In this document: piece after piece, positions 8,149 through 17,984 of the stretch
How the letters are laid out: each line of letters opens with the position of its first letter
Numbering within the stretch: position 1 is the stretch's first letter
NCBI RefSeq assembly: GCF_900167075.1
Contig: NZ_FUWH01000009.1
Location: 70,586-134,585, forward strand
Source: Sediminibacterium ginsengisoli
GTDB lineage: Bacteria > Bacteroidota > Bacteroidia > Chitinophagales > Chitinophagaceae
Length of the DNA: 64,000 nt
Reading direction: 5' to 3'
Made by a program: the position numbers and the translations under genes
Notes under the pieces: generated by a model
What the model saw: only the letters and a program-made list of their open reading frames with translations
Told to the model about the DNA's origin: nothing
Databases searched by the model: none

Positions 8149-11100
8149 CTGAAGCGCTTTTTAAAAATACTACGCCGCACCCTGCTCGTTATCATTGCCC
8201 TTATTCTGCTGGTATTTATTGCCATACAGACAGAACTGGTGCAGAACTGGCTTGTGGGTATAGCAACCAGAAAGCTGTCGAAGGGACTGGGCACGGAAGT
8301 CAGTATCCGCAAAGTGAGCCTCTCCGTTTTCAACAGGCTGAACATGGAAGGAACGCTGGTTCGCGATAAGCAGAAAGACACGATCCTTTATGCCGGCCAG
8401 TTAAAAGTCCGTATCACAGACTGGTTCTTCCTGCGCGACAAAGCCGTATTGAAATACATCGGTCTTGAAGATGCCGTTATTAAACTTCAGCGCAGCGATT
8501 CAGTATGGAACTACCAGTTCATTGCAGATTACTTCGCTTCTCCTTCCCCATCACCAAAGAAAAAAAGCAGTGGCGGCGGTATAGAACTGAACCTGAAAAA
8601 ACTGGATCTTAAAAATGTACGTTTCATCAGCAACGACCGCTGGCGCGGGGAACGTATGGAAGCCCGGGCAGGCAGCATGCTGCTTGATGCAGAAACGATA
8701 GACCTGAAAAGAAGCATATTCCTGCTCAACGATCTCGCACTCGATAAACCGTACCTCTCCATACAGGGCTTAACACCATTGCGCCCTGATTCACTGAAAA
8801 GAAAAACAGCAGCGCTGCCGGATACCGGCATGTATTTCAACGAAGGTGACATGATCATGAAGCTCGCCAGCCTGAAGATCACCAACGGAAGCCTCTTCCT
8901 TGATTCGGACGAAGATGTACCGGTAAAACATTTCGATGGCGCGCATATACAGCTTACCAAACTTACCGGGACCCTTTCCAATATCGCTTTTATCAAAGAT
9001 ACCTTAAGGGCTAAGATCAACCTCTCTGTAAAAGACCGTTGCGGGCTGGAAGTGAAAAAGCTGAAGACAGACTTCAGGCTCACCCCGCAGATCATGGAAC
9101 TGGCTGCGCTCGACCTGCAGACCAACCGCAGCAGGCTGGGTAATTATTATGCCATGAAGTTCAAAGATTTCAACGAAGACTTCGGCGAGTACATTACCAA
9201 TGTGGTGATGGAGGCGAACTTTAAAGAGTCGCGGGTCCATACCGATGATATCGCCTACTTCGCACCCGAGCTGAAAGACTGGAACCGTGAGCTTATACTC
9301 AGCGGGAAGTTTAACGGCACGGTAGATAATTTCAACATCAGTAATTTTTCTGCAAGAAGCGGGAGCACAACACATATTTATGGTTCGCTGGCTATGAAAG
9401 GGTTGCCGGATATCAACACAACAAAGATCAGTTTCAACAACGGCACCATACAGACCAACAGCAAAGACCTCGCGATATTTGTACCGATGCTCAAAGATCT
9501 CACCCAGCCAAATTTTGCAGCGCTGGGCAACCTGCTTTACCGCGGTAATTTCAACGGTACGATCAATAACTTCACCGCAGCAGGTGTTCTGAGCTCACAG
9601 TTAGGCGGGCTGCGAACCAATATCAGCATGCAGCTGCCGCGAAGAGGCGAACCGGCCTATACCGGTTTTATAGAGACCACGCGCTTCAACATTGGCAAAT
9701 TCCTGAACAATACACAGCTCGGCCTGGTAGACTTCAAAGGAAAAGTAACGGGCTCCAGCTTTACATTAGAGAAGCTGAAAACATCGCTGAACGGAGATAT
9801 ATCTTCGCTCGATTTTAACGGGTACACCTATAAGAACATTACCACCGACGGAACCTTCCAGCGTAAATATTTCAGCGGTGAAGTGAAGATCAACGATCCG
9901 AACCTGAATTTCACCAGTTCTGTTCAGATCGATCTTTCCAAAGACCAGCCGAGCTTCAACATGCTGGGCGATCTTGTTGAGCTGAACATGCAGGAACTGA
10001 AGTTCGCGAAAGACCCGATCCACCTGTCGGGCCTGATCGACGTTAACTTTACCGGCAGCAACATCGATAACTTCCTCGGCACGGCGAAATTCCTGAGTGC
10101 GAATGTAAAAAGGGATGATACACAGATCAGCTTCGACTCATTATCGCTCACATCCAATTATGCAGACAGTGTAAAATACCTGCGCCTTGCGAGTAATGAT
10201 TTCAATGCGGCGATCTATGGCAGTTTCAGTATCCTTGAACTGCCGGCGAGCTTTCAGGCATTCCTGAATCATTATTTCCCAACTTATGTAAAACCGCCGC
10301 AGAACACGCCAGTGAATCAGCAGTTCAATATATCGGTAACCACCAATTATATTGAACCATACCTGAAAGTGCTCAGTAAAAAGTTAAGCGGGTTCAATGA
10401 TGCATCTATTGAAGGCTCCGTGGATACACGCAGGAACGAACTGAAAATACGGATGCTGGTACCATATGGCAGGTTCGATACTTATACGGTAAATGGTATA
10501 GAACTGAAAGGTGCAGGCAATATGGATACGCTGTCGCTCAACGGCGAGATCAGCAGTATACAGCTGGGCGACAGTATGCGTTTCCCGAATACCAAGCTGA
10601 ACATCATTTCAAAAGATGATCATTCCATTGTATCGATAAAGACCAGTGCAGACAATACATTGAATGATGCGGACCTCTATGCCGACGTATACACGCTGGA
10701 AGACGGCGTACGCATACAGTTCCGTCCTTCTTCATTTGTGCTGAATGATAAGAAATGGAATATTGAAAAAGAAGGCGAGATCATCGTAAGAACACATTTT
10801 GTAAGCGCCCGCAATATCAAATTCGTGCAGGGCTTCCAGGAGATTTCAGTGGTAACGGAAGAGGAAGACGGCGGCAATACCAGCAACCTGGTAGCCAAAC
10901 TGAAGAATGTGATCCTGGGCGATATCACTTCGCTCTTTATCAAAGACCCTCATTTCGAAGGCGTAGCGGGCGGAACAGTAGTACTCAGTGATTTCTTCGG
11001 ACAATTCAGGGCAGATGCAAAACTGAATGTGGAGCAGTTCCGGATGAACAATGATTCGATCGGGCTGGTTACCGTGATCTCGGGTTACGACAGCAAAACG

Positions 11101-12936
11101 GGCATCATCCCCTGGGATATACGATCCAACAACCCGGCATATCGCTTTGCGGCCAAAGGTTCGTATAACCTGAAAGACAGCATCAACCAGCCATTGCAGA
11201 CGGATATCGATCTTGCCAATACCCGGATCGACATCCTGCACATGTTCCTGGGCGATCTGTTCACCGAACTCAAAGGACAGGCAACCGGAAAACTCAGCAT
11301 CAGCGGAAATCCTTCAGCACCGGTACTTGCAGGCCGTGTGAAATTGCGGCAGGCAGGTATGAAAGTGAATTACACACAGGTGTATTATACCATCGATTCC
11401 GCGGATATCCGGTTTGAAGAAGATGGTATCAACTTCGGTGAGTTCACGATCAAAGACCGGTATAAAAACACCGGAACGGTGAAAGGCAAGCTGTTCGAAA
11501 AGGGCTTTAAGAACATGGCCTTCGACTTCGACCTTTCAACACCTAAGCTCCTGCTGATCGATACCAAACTGAAAGACAACCAGCAGTTCTACGGAAAAGC
11601 GATCGGTAAAGCCACACTGAGCCTTAAAGGGCCGGAGACAGCCGCTAAAATGACCATTGTTGCAGAATCGAACGACAGCTCGCATATATTCATTCCAAAC
11701 GGTGTGAGCAGGGAAAGCGGTACGGCAGACTTTATCGTGTTCAAACAATACGGAACTGAAATGGTGGAAGTGAGTAAAAAAAGCGACTTCAACCTTTCCG
11801 TGGATCTTGACATTACAGCCACCAACCAGACCGATATCGATGTGATCCTGGATGATCTTGCGGGCGATGTGATCAAGGCAACCGGCAGCGGCAGGCTGCG
11901 GATCAAAGCAGGTACAACAGACCCCTTATCGATCCGAGGCCGATACAATATCGAACGTGGTAATTATGATTTCAACCTGCAGGGCCTTGTACGGAAGCCG
12001 TTTGCGCTGCTTCCCGATGCGGGTAATTATATAGAATGGACCGGCGACCCGATGAATGCCGATGTGCACATCGATGCGCAGTACACGGCCGAACGCGTAA
12101 GCCTCAGCGATCTCATCGGAGATAATACCTTCAGCGGCGCCGTAAAAGCATACCGTGGCGATGTATATGTAGTGGTACAGCTCAGGGATAAACTGCTGAA
12201 GCCGGATATCACGTTCAAACTCGATTTCCCGCAGGGCAGCCCGGCGAAAACAGACAGCGAGTTCGACAAATATGTGTCAAGGATAGAACGCGATCAGAAT
12301 GAAATGCTGAAACAGGTAGCATTTCTTATTGCCGTAGGTTCGTTCTACCCGGTAGGCGAGCGCGCGGGTACAACAGGCACCAACCCATATTCACTTACAA
12401 CGATCGGGGTTAACACATTATCACAGATCCTTACCAAGGAAGTGAACAAGGTATTCTCGAATGTGCTGTATAAATTAACGGGCGACAAAAGCCTCCGTTT
12501 CGACCTGGGTACAACGGTTTACAGTAGTGCCAGTGTGATAGATCCGAATGCGGGTATCAGTGCAAATTCCAATCGTCTCGACAGATCGCGCGTCAATTTC
12601 AAACTGGGTAAAAGTTTCTTTAATAACAATGTGATCGTAACCTTCGGCGGCGATTTCGATTTCAACCTCGGCAATACATCTGCGGTGCAGAACGGTAATT
12701 TCCAATGGCTGCCTGATCTGAATATCGAGATCATCCTGTCGAAAGACAGAAAGCTGCGCGCTATCATTTTCAGTAAAAACAGTCTTGATATTACTTCAGG
12801 GGCTGCTTATGGCCGTCGTAACAGGCAGGGCGCGAGTATCTCCTACCGCAGGGATTTTGAGAGCCTGTTTGGCAGGAAGGAAAATGATATCATCTTCAAA
12901 TCCCCGGCAGATACTGCGAAGCCGGCATCTAAATGA
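8149..12936 (+). CDS. TamB-like translocation/assembly module (DUF490), probably CTG start
   Basis: This very long protein is built of repeated beta-rich segments ending in a DUF490/TamB C-terminal domain (about the last 400 residues, including GNYDFNLQGLVRKPF and IRGRYNIERG). TamB-like proteins bridge inner and outer membrane and move lipids or help assemble outer-membrane proteins. The first ATG/GTG/TTG start in frame is GTG 8239, which would delete the anchor. The frame stays open upstream to 8137 and encodes LKRFLKILRRTLLVIIALIL, a classic anchor helix, from CTG 8149. With that start the length is 1595 aa. No tamA-like gene is adjacent. Confidence 0.85.
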   Translation: MKRFLKILRRTLLVIIALILLVFIAIQTELVQNWLVGIATRKLSKGLGTEVSIRKVSLSVFNRLNMEGTLVRDKQKDTILYAGQLKVRITDWFFLRDKAVLKYIGLEDAVIKLQRSDSVWNYQFIADYFASPSPSPKKKSSGGGIELNLKKLDLKNVRFISNDRWRGERMEARAGSMLLDAETIDLKRSIFLLNDLALDKPYLSIQGLTPLRPDSLKRKTAALPDTGMYFNEGDMIMKLASLKITNGSLFLDSDEDVPVKHFDGAHIQLTKLTGTLSNIAFIKDTLRAKINLSVKDRCGLEVKKLKTDFRLTPQIMELAALDLQTNRSRLGNYYAMKFKDFNEDFGEYITNVVMEANFKESRVHTDDIAYFAPELKDWNRELILSGKFNGTVDNFNISNFSARSGSTTHIYGSLAMKGLPDINTTKISFNNGTIQTNSKDLAIFVPMLKDLTQPNFAALGNLLYRGNFNGTINNFTAAGVLSSQLGGLRTNISMQLPRRGEPAYTGFIETTRFNIGKFLNNTQLGLVDFKGKVTGSSFTLEKLKTSLNGDISSLDFNGYTYKNITTDGTFQRKYFSGEVKINDPNLNFTSSVQIDLSKDQPSFNMLGDLVELNMQELKFAKDPIHLSGLIDVNFTGSNIDNFLGTAKFLSANVKRDDTQISFDSLSLTSNYADSVKYLRLASNDFNAAIYGSFSILELPASFQAFLNHYFPTYVKPPQNTPVNQQFNISVTTNYIEPYLKVLSKKLSGFNDASIEGSVDTRRNELKIRMLVPYGRFDTYTVNGIELKGAGNMDTLSLNGEISSIQLGDSMRFPNTKLNIISKDDHSIVSIKTSADNTLNDADLYADVYTLEDGVRIQFRPSSFVLNDKKWNIEKEGEIIVRTHFVSARNIKFVQGFQEISVVTEEEDGGNTSNLVAKLKNVILGDITSLFIKDPHFEGVAGGTVVLSDFFGQFRADAKLNVEQFRMNNDSIGLVTVISGYDSKTGIIPWDIRSNNPAYRFAAKGSYNLKDSINQPLQTDIDLANTRIDILHMFLGDLFTELKGQATGKLSISGNPSAPVLAGRVKLRQAGMKVNYTQVYYTIDSADIRFEEDGINFGEFTIKDRYKNTGTVKGKLFEKGFKNMAFDFDLSTPKLLLIDTKLKDNQQFYGKAIGKATLSLKGPETAAKMTIVAESNDSSHIFIPNGVSRESGTADFIVFKQYGTEMVEVSKKSDFNLSVDLDITATNQTDIDVILDDLAGDVIKATGSGRLRIKAGTTDPLSIRGRYNIERGNYDFNLQGLVRKPFALLPDAGNYIEWTGDPMNADVHIDAQYTAERVSLSDLIGDNTFSGAVKAYRGDVYVVVQLRDKLLKPDITFKLDFPQGSPAKTDSEFDKYVSRIERDQNEMLKQVAFLIAVGSFYPVGERAGTTGTNPYSLTTIGVNTLSQILTKEVNKVFSNVLYKLTGDKSLRFDLGTTVYSSASVIDPNAGISANSNRLDRSRVNFKLGKSFFNNNVIVTFGGDFDFNLGNTSAVQNGNFQWLPDLNIEIILSKDRKLRAIIFSKNSLDITSGAAYGRRNRQGASISYRRDFESLFGRKENDIIFKSPADTAKPASK

Positions 12937-12949
12937 TCTTACATCAGAT

Positions 12950-14485
12950 TTACATAACAGCAGGCGGCACTATTTTACACTGCTTCATCCTGTAGACATA
13001 GAAGTAACGGACAATACCACCACTTCTCATTTGGTTGATCACAACCGGGGCTTCGATCTTCGTGAAATATTTACCGTACGCTGCTGCAGGATCGAAAGGC
13101 AGGTTGGATGGAACGATGACATAAGCATCATCACCCTGTAATAACGGTGTTCGTACTTTGTTCAGCCAGGCGAATTTGTGCAGGTCCTGCAACTGTCCTA
13201 CGCCTAATAAACGTAACCCCGAGGCCCTTGAGGTATAAAATTCCAGGTGCCCGCCTGGAAACCATTTGTCTGTGATGATGGGTGAATTCGCTTTCATGTT
13301 CCCGGCAGCAATATCTTTCTGCACCAATGCACTGAAATCGGCGCTGAATGTTTTCCAGCCACTCATATCGAGTGTTGGACAATATTCGCCGTAATTCTGT
13401 TTCTCATGGCTTCCGAAATTAACCGGTGCCAGCCTGATCATACCGATACCGCTAATCAGCGTAACCAGCACCAGCGTAAAGGCTACCGTAAGCGCAACGG
13501 GGAATACCTGCCGGGAACGCTGTTCCAGAAACAGTGCAGCAACGAAAAACAAAGGAATATATCCCGGCCCGCTCCAGTGTGGTAATGTAGGATTGAACAG
13601 CGCCACAGTCCAGAAAAGCAGGATCATCGGAATACTCATGCAGAGCAGCCAGGTTTTCACCTTTTTGGTACCGAAACGAATACGCCTGGTGAGTAATGCA
13701 AATAAAGCAATGCCGGTCAGTATGAAAACCACCGGGTTCTGGTAAGCAAATTCGCCACCGATCTCACGGCCCAGCATATCCCATTGCAGCGAAGTATGTG
13801 TTACCCTTTCCGAATGGAAGCGATAGGTGATGAAATCATTTTCAATATTCCAGTAAACGATGGGGATAATACAAATTGCGGTAACCAGCACACCAATATA
13901 GAAGCGCCAGTTGAGCAGCCACCGGCTGTTCGTTATAAGCAGGAATAATCCGAAGCCGGCCCAGAGGAACAGTGCATGTACTTTACACAATGCAGCAAGA
14001 CCGATCATCAGTCCGAGCAGGATCCATACACTCGTTTTCTGATCGGCATTCTTAATGAACAGATGTGCCATCAGGTACAGTGCGGCTGTCCAGAAAAGCA
14101 TCTGTGGTGAATCCGGGAGAATGAACAATCCTGATATAAAGCCTGTATATACGCAGCAGGTGTACAGTAAAGCCGCATACCAGCCCAGTCTGGCTCCTGC
14201 CAGTAATTTACCCAGTTTGAAGATGATGCGGGTAGACAGGGCGGCACAGAGAACAGCGCCGAGGCGCAATGAAACTTCACTTACCCAATGCAGGTTGAAC
14301 GTAGTAACGCGGATCAGCCAGCCTACCATGGGCGGATGATCGAAATGATTCCAGTCGGGCTGAAGCGCATAGGTCCAGTAATACACTTCATCATTCCCCA
14401 GTTCAAGCAGGGATGAAGCGATCAGCTTAACCAGCGCGCTGATACCGATCAGCCACCAGACCATTTTTGAATATTGCCTGTTCAT
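12950..14485 (-). CDS. Glycosyltransferase family 39 (ArnT/PMT-like) membrane protein
   Basis: The 511-aa protein has about a dozen membrane helices. The first periplasmic loop has the acidic pair LGNDEVYYW and the later HFDHPPMVGW, as in GT39 enzymes that use polyprenyl-phosphate sugars. Such enzymes move a sugar from a lipid carrier to lipid A, protein or another acceptor at the outer face of the inner membrane. The acceptor here is unknown. It is convergent with the tamB-like gene (13 nt gap) and lies 18 nt after aroQ on the same strand. Confidence 0.82.
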   Translation of the reverse strand: MNRQYSKMVWWLIGISALVKLIASSLLELGNDEVYYWTYALQPDWNHFDHPPMVGWLIRVTTFNLHWVSEVSLRLGAVLCAALSTRIIFKLGKLLAGARLGWYAALLYTCCVYTGFISGLFILPDSPQMLFWTAALYLMAHLFIKNADQKTSVWILLGLMIGLAALCKVHALFLWAGFGLFLLITNSRWLLNWRFYIGVLVTAICIIPIVYWNIENDFITYRFHSERVTHTSLQWDMLGREIGGEFAYQNPVVFILTGIALFALLTRRIRFGTKKVKTWLLCMSIPMILLFWTVALFNPTLPHWSGPGYIPLFFVAALFLEQRSRQVFPVALTVAFTLVLVTLISGIGMIRLAPVNFGSHEKQNYGEYCPTLDMSGWKTFSADFSALVQKDIAAGNMKANSPIITDKWFPGGHLEFYTSRASGLRLLGVGQLQDLHKFAWLNKVRTPLLQGDDAYVIVPSNLPFDPAAAYGKYFTKIEAPVVINQMRSGGIVRYFYVYRMKQCKIVPPAVM

Positions 14486-14503
14486 GATATTGGTGCGGAG
14501 ACC

Positions 14504-14929
14504 TTAGTCTTTTTGATCTGTTAATGCCCTGATGGCCAGCTCATAACCTTTCAGCCCCAGTCCGATGATGCTCCCTGCTGCCTTGCCCGACACATGAGAC
14601 AGCCTGCGGAACTCTTCCCTTGCATGCACATTGCTGATGTGAACTTCTATCACCGGCGCTTTGATGGCAGCGATCGCATCGCCGATAGCTACGGATGTAT
14701 GGGTATAACCGGCCGGGTTCAGTACGATCCCGTCGAAATCATAGCCTGTCCGCTGCAGCTCATCGATCAGTTCTCCTTCTATATTGCTCTGGAAATAATG
14801 AAATGTGATCTCCGGGAACAAGGTACGCAACCGTTCCAGGTATTGATCGAAACTGCTGTTACCGTATATATGTGTTTCCCTGGTTCCCAGCAGGTTAAGG
14901 TTGGGTCCGTTGATGATCGCGATTTTCAT
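14504..14929 (-). CDS. aroQ: Type II 3-dehydroquinate dehydratase
   Basis: From ATG 14929 the protein is 141 aa (MKIAIINGPNLNLLGTRE). Tyr22, NPAGYTHTS (71-79) and EVHISN (95-100, His97 as acid/base) are the known active-site elements of type II dehydroquinases. It performs the third shikimate-pathway step. It is separated by 20 kb from the main aromatic operon of this window, which lacks this step. An in-frame ATG at 14944 would add five residues and is less likely. Confidence 0.95.
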   Translation of the reverse strand: MKIAIINGPNLNLLGTRETHIYGNSSFDQYLERLRTLFPEITFHYFQSNIEGELIDELQRTGYDFDGIVLNPAGYTHTSVAIGDAIAAIKAPVIEVHISNVHAREEFRRLSHVSGKAAGSIIGLGLKGYELAIRALTDQKD

Positions 14930-14944
14930 TACCCGAAAATACAA

Positions 14945-14981
14945 TAAAAAAAAGAGCCGCGGGATGCTATCCTGCGGCTCT
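14945..14981 (-). terminator. Intrinsic terminator after carA
   Basis: The arms AGAGCCGCGGGAT (14953-14965) and ATCCTGCGGCTCT (14969-14981) pair over 13 bp with one wobble. The A-run at 14945-14953 gives a U-tract on the minus-strand RNA, ending the carA transcript just before aroQ. Confidence 0.85.
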
Positions 14982-15002
14982 GTATGAGATTCAAAACCAG
15001 GG

Positions 15003-16109
15003 CTATTGTTTGTGTTCCCTGATCATGCTTACAAAGTTGTCGAACAGGTAACGGCTGTCGTGCGGACCTGGTGTGCTTTCCGGGTGGTATTGTACGCTGA
15101 AAGCAGGTTTATGCTTCAGCCTGATACCTTCGATAGACTCGTCGTTCAGGTTCACATGCGTGATCTCCACATCCGGATGCTTGCGTACCGCTTCAGGATC
15201 TACACCAAAACCGTGGTTCTGCGTAGTGATCTCGCATTGGCCGGTGATGATGTTTTTAACAGGGTGGTTCAGTCCCCTGTGACCGTGGTGCATTTTAAAT
15301 GTAGGAATATTATTGGCGAGTGCCAGCAACTGGTGACCGAGACAGATTCCGAATACAGGTTTATTTTCTTCCAGGATATCTTTCACTGTAGTGATCGCAT
15401 AATCCATGGCAGCCGGATCGCCGGGGCCGTTGGAGATGAAATAACCATCCGGGTTGAATTCCTTCAGGCGGCTGAGCGGGGTTTTGGCAGGGTGCACACG
15501 TACGTGTGCACCGCGCTGAACCAGGCATTCCAGGATATGTTTCTTAACCCCGAGATCGAGCACTGCAACTTTAAGTTCAGCAGCGGCATCGCCCAGTTCG
15601 TATTCTTCGGTAGTGCTAACGGTGCTGGAGAGCTCGAGACCATCCATATCGGGTACTTTGGCCAGTTCGGCCTTCAGTTGTTCAACATCTGTGATCTCGG
15701 ATGAGATAATACAGTTCATGGCACCTTTGGTACGGATATGTGCAACCAGTGCGCGGGTATCCACACCCTCGATAGCAACGATATTGTTGGCTTTGAGGTA
15801 ATTGTCCACATCACCATTAGCCTGAATCCGGCTGAATTGCTCTTCCAGGTTACGGGCGATCAATCCGCGGATCTTAACGGTGTTGCTTTCAACATCACTG
15901 TCTTTGACACCATAGTTACCGATATGCACATTGTTCATGATCAGTATCTGACCAGTGTAGCTCGGATCAGTAAAAACTTCCTGATAACCGGTCATACCGG
16001 TATTGAAGCAGATCTCTCCGGTTGTTGTTCCGGTTTTTCCAAAAGCCTGGCCGTAAAAAACATGACCATCGGCCAATACCAGAACAGCGGGTTGTTTTGT
16101 GTGGGGCAT
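15003..16109 (-). CDS. carA: Carbamoyl-phosphate synthase small subunit
   Basis: The 368-aa protein has the CarA N-terminal domain (GMTGYQEVFTDPSY at 38-51) and a C-terminal class I glutaminase with the nucleophile Cys256 (GICLGHQ) and the His342/Glu344 pair (YHPE). It supplies ammonia from glutamine to CarB for arginine and pyrimidine synthesis. The large subunit gene is not in this window. It lies downstream of rplQ beyond that gene's terminator and has its own terminator, so it is probably monocistronic. Confidence 0.96.
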   Translation of the reverse strand: MPHTKQPAVLVLADGHVFYGQAFGKTGTTTGEICFNTGMTGYQEVFTDPSYTGQILIMNNVHIGNYGVKDSDVESNTVKIRGLIARNLEEQFSRIQANGDVDNYLKANNIVAIEGVDTRALVAHIRTKGAMNCIISSEITDVEQLKAELAKVPDMDGLELSSTVSTTEEYELGDAAAELKVAVLDLGVKKHILECLVQRGAHVRVHPAKTPLSRLKEFNPDGYFISNGPGDPAAMDYAITTVKDILEENKPVFGICLGHQLLALANNIPTFKMHHGHRGLNHPVKNIITGQCEITTQNHGFGVDPEAVRKHPDVEITHVNLNDESIEGIRLKHKPAFSVQYHPESTPGPHDSRYLFDNFVSMIREHKQ

Positions 16110-16190
16110 TGCTAATTATTCTGTTTTACGATGCAAAAAAAGTTCATCCTTTTCAAAAAACGGTATATTTTTTTCCAGGGTACGCTTAAA

Positions 16191-16220
16191 AAAAGGCAAG
16201 ACCGAAAAGTCTTGCCTTTT
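16191..16220. terminator. Bidirectional-looking terminator after rplQ
   Basis: AAAAGGCAAGAC (16191-16202) and GTCTTGCCTTTT (16209-16220) form a perfect 12-bp hairpin with a 6-nt loop. On the minus strand it closes the alpha ribosomal operon 26 nt after the rplQ stop; A/T tracts on both sides would let it act in both directions. Confidence 0.9.
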
Positions 16221-16245
16221 AATATAAAGAGCTGTTATCCTCTGA

Positions 16246-16776
16246 TTATTCAGCAGTCTTTTCTTCGGTTGCAGGAGCTTCTGCAGCAGGGGTTTCAGCA
16301 ACCACCTGTGCTTCTTCAGCAGCAACTTCAGTTTTCTTAGCACGGCTACGACGTGTTTTCTTAGCCGGCTCTTCTGCTTTCGCAACAGTTTTACCATAGA
16401 TCTCGTTGAAATCAACCAGTTCGATCATGGCTTTCTCTGCGTTATCACCCGGACGAATGCCGAGTTTCAGGATACGGGTGTAACCACCTGGACGGCCGGC
16501 TACTTTAGGACCGATCACGGTAAAGAGTTCCTTTACAGCGCTTTTGTCCTGCAGATAGCTGAATACTACCCTGTGCTGGTGCATAATGGTTTCCTTGTCG
16601 TCGCTTTTCTTGGTTTTGGTGATCAGCGGCTCAACGTAGGTACGCAGTGCTTTAGCTTTTGCCAAAGTAGTTACGATACGTTTGTGTGTGATCAGCTGGC
16701 TGGCCAGGTTGGCGAGCAGGGCTTCCCTGTGCGCTTTCTTACGACCCAGGTTGTTGATTTTGTCTCCGTGACGCAT
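16246..16776 (-). CDS. rplQ: 50S ribosomal protein L17 with C-terminal extension
   Basis: The first ~120 residues ([20 protein letters not shown]) are canonical bL17, which lies near the peptide exit tunnel. At 176 aa it is about 50 residues longer than E. coli L17. The extra tail is first basic ([10 protein letters not shown]) and then Ala/Glu-rich ([20 protein letters not shown]), probably unstructured. It is the last gene of the alpha operon, 90 nt after rpoA, with a hairpin in that gap and a strong terminator behind it. Confidence 0.96.
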   Translation of the reverse strand: MRHGDKINNLGRKKAHREALLANLASQLITHKRIVTTLAKAKALRTYVEPLITKTKKSDDKETIMHQHRVVFSYLQDKSAVKELFTVIGPKVAGRPGGYTRILKLGIRPGDNAEKAMIELVDFNEIYGKTVAKAEEPAKKTRRSRAKKTEVAAEEAQVVAETPAAEAPATEEKTAE

Positions 16777-16792
16777 GACTTGTTTGTTTTAG

Positions 16793-16821
16793 ATCTTGCA
16801 CCGTGTCAGGAATTGCAAGAT
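16793..16821 (-). other. Intercistronic hairpin, rpoA-rplQ
   Basis: ATCTTGCA (16793-16800) and TGCAAGAT (16814-16821) form a perfect 8-bp inverted repeat with a 13-nt loop and no U-tract. It looks like an mRNA processing or stability element rather than a terminator. Confidence 0.5.
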
Positions 16822-16866
16822 ATTTTAGGAATAAACCTGCTGTTTATAATACGGCAGGTGGTTTGT

Positions 16867-17868
16867 TTAGTTGTCCAGGTTATCCAGACCGAGTTTGTTC
16901 AGATCCATGCCGAAGCTCAGACCTCTTTCAGTAAGCACCTGCTCAATTTCAGAGAGTGATTTCTGACCGAAGTTCCTGAATTTCATCAGGTCTTCCTGCT
17001 CGTACTGAACCAGTTCGCTCAGGCTGTTGATTTTGGCTGCTTTCAGGCAGTTGAAGGCACGTACGGAAAGATCGAGGTCTTCCAGTGGTGTTTTCAATAC
17101 TTTACGCAGTTGCAGTACATGCTCATCAACAACATCTTCTTTCTTATCTTCTTTGTTATCGAAAGTGATATTCTCGTCTGTGATGATCATCAGGTGCTGG
17201 ATCAGGATACGTGAAGCCTGTTTAACAGCATCTTCAGGATGGATGGTACCATCTGTAGCCACATCCAGGATCAGTTTCTCGTAATCGGTCCTTTGTTCCA
17301 CACGATAGTTCTCGATACCGTATTTCACGTTCTTGATCGGGGTATGGATAGAATCGATTGCGATGTATCCGAAAGGAGCATCTTTGATCTTGTTCTCTTC
17401 AGCCGGAACATAGCCACGTCCTTTGGAGATGGTCAGTTCGATATCCATTTTAGCGGTAGGATCCATGGTGCAGATCACCAGTTCAGGATTCATTACCTGG
17501 AAGTTCTGAGACAGCTCACCGATCATACCGGCAGTGAATTCAGAACGGCCTTTAATGGATAAAGCGATCTTTTCGTTGGCTACATCGTGCTCTACATGCT
17601 TCTTGAAACGCACCTGCTTCAGGTTGAGGATGATTTCGGTAACATCTTCTGTTACACCTTTCATAGTAGCAAACTCGTGGTCTACACCTTCGATTTTGAT
17701 ACCAACGATAGCAAAACCTTCCAGAGAGCTCAGTAACACCCTGCGAAGAGCGTTTCCGATGGTCAGACCGTAGCCTGGCTCGAGAGGGCGGAATTCAAAT
17801 TGTCCTTCAAAATCTGTTGCTTTTTGTAAAACGATCTTGTCAGGCTTCTGAAAGCTTAATATGGCCAT
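16867..17868 (-). CDS. rpoA: DNA-directed RNA polymerase alpha subunit
   Basis: The 333-aa protein has the N-terminal dimerisation and assembly domain ([37 protein letters not shown]) to about residue 235, then a linker and the C-terminal alpha-CTD ([20 protein letters not shown]) that contacts DNA and activators. Length is normal for Bacteroidota. It sits between rpsD and rplQ as in other bacteria. Confidence 0.98.
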   Translation of the reverse strand: MAILSFQKPDKIVLQKATDFEGQFEFRPLEPGYGLTIGNALRRVLLSSLEGFAIVGIKIEGVDHEFATMKGVTEDVTEIILNLKQVRFKKHVEHDVANEKIALSIKGRSEFTAGMIGELSQNFQVMNPELVICTMDPTAKMDIELTISKGRGYVPAEENKIKDAPFGYIAIDSIHTPIKNVKYGIENYRVEQRTDYEKLILDVATDGTIHPEDAVKQASRILIQHLMIITDENITFDNKEDKKEDVVDEHVLQLRKVLKTPLEDLDLSVRAFNCLKAAKINSLSELVQYEQEDLMKFRNFGQKSLSEIEQVLTERGLSFGMDLNKLGLDNLDN

Positions 17869-17944
17869 ATTAAAACTTGTTTTTTACGGGTTTGTTGCCC
17901 TTTACCTTCCGGCTCCGGGATAATGGGTTTTCGTAATCCGCAAA

Positions 17945-17970
17945 CCGGCAACAGCTTATACTGCTACCGG
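17945..17970 (-). other. Intercistronic hairpin, rpsD-rpoA
   Basis: On the minus strand CCGGTAGCAG and CTGTTGCCGG pair over 10 bp around a 6-nt loop. Two pairs are G-U wobbles possible only in the minus-strand RNA, which supports an RNA structure in the operon transcript. Confidence 0.5.
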
Positions 17971-17984
17971 CTTACGTTCCACGA

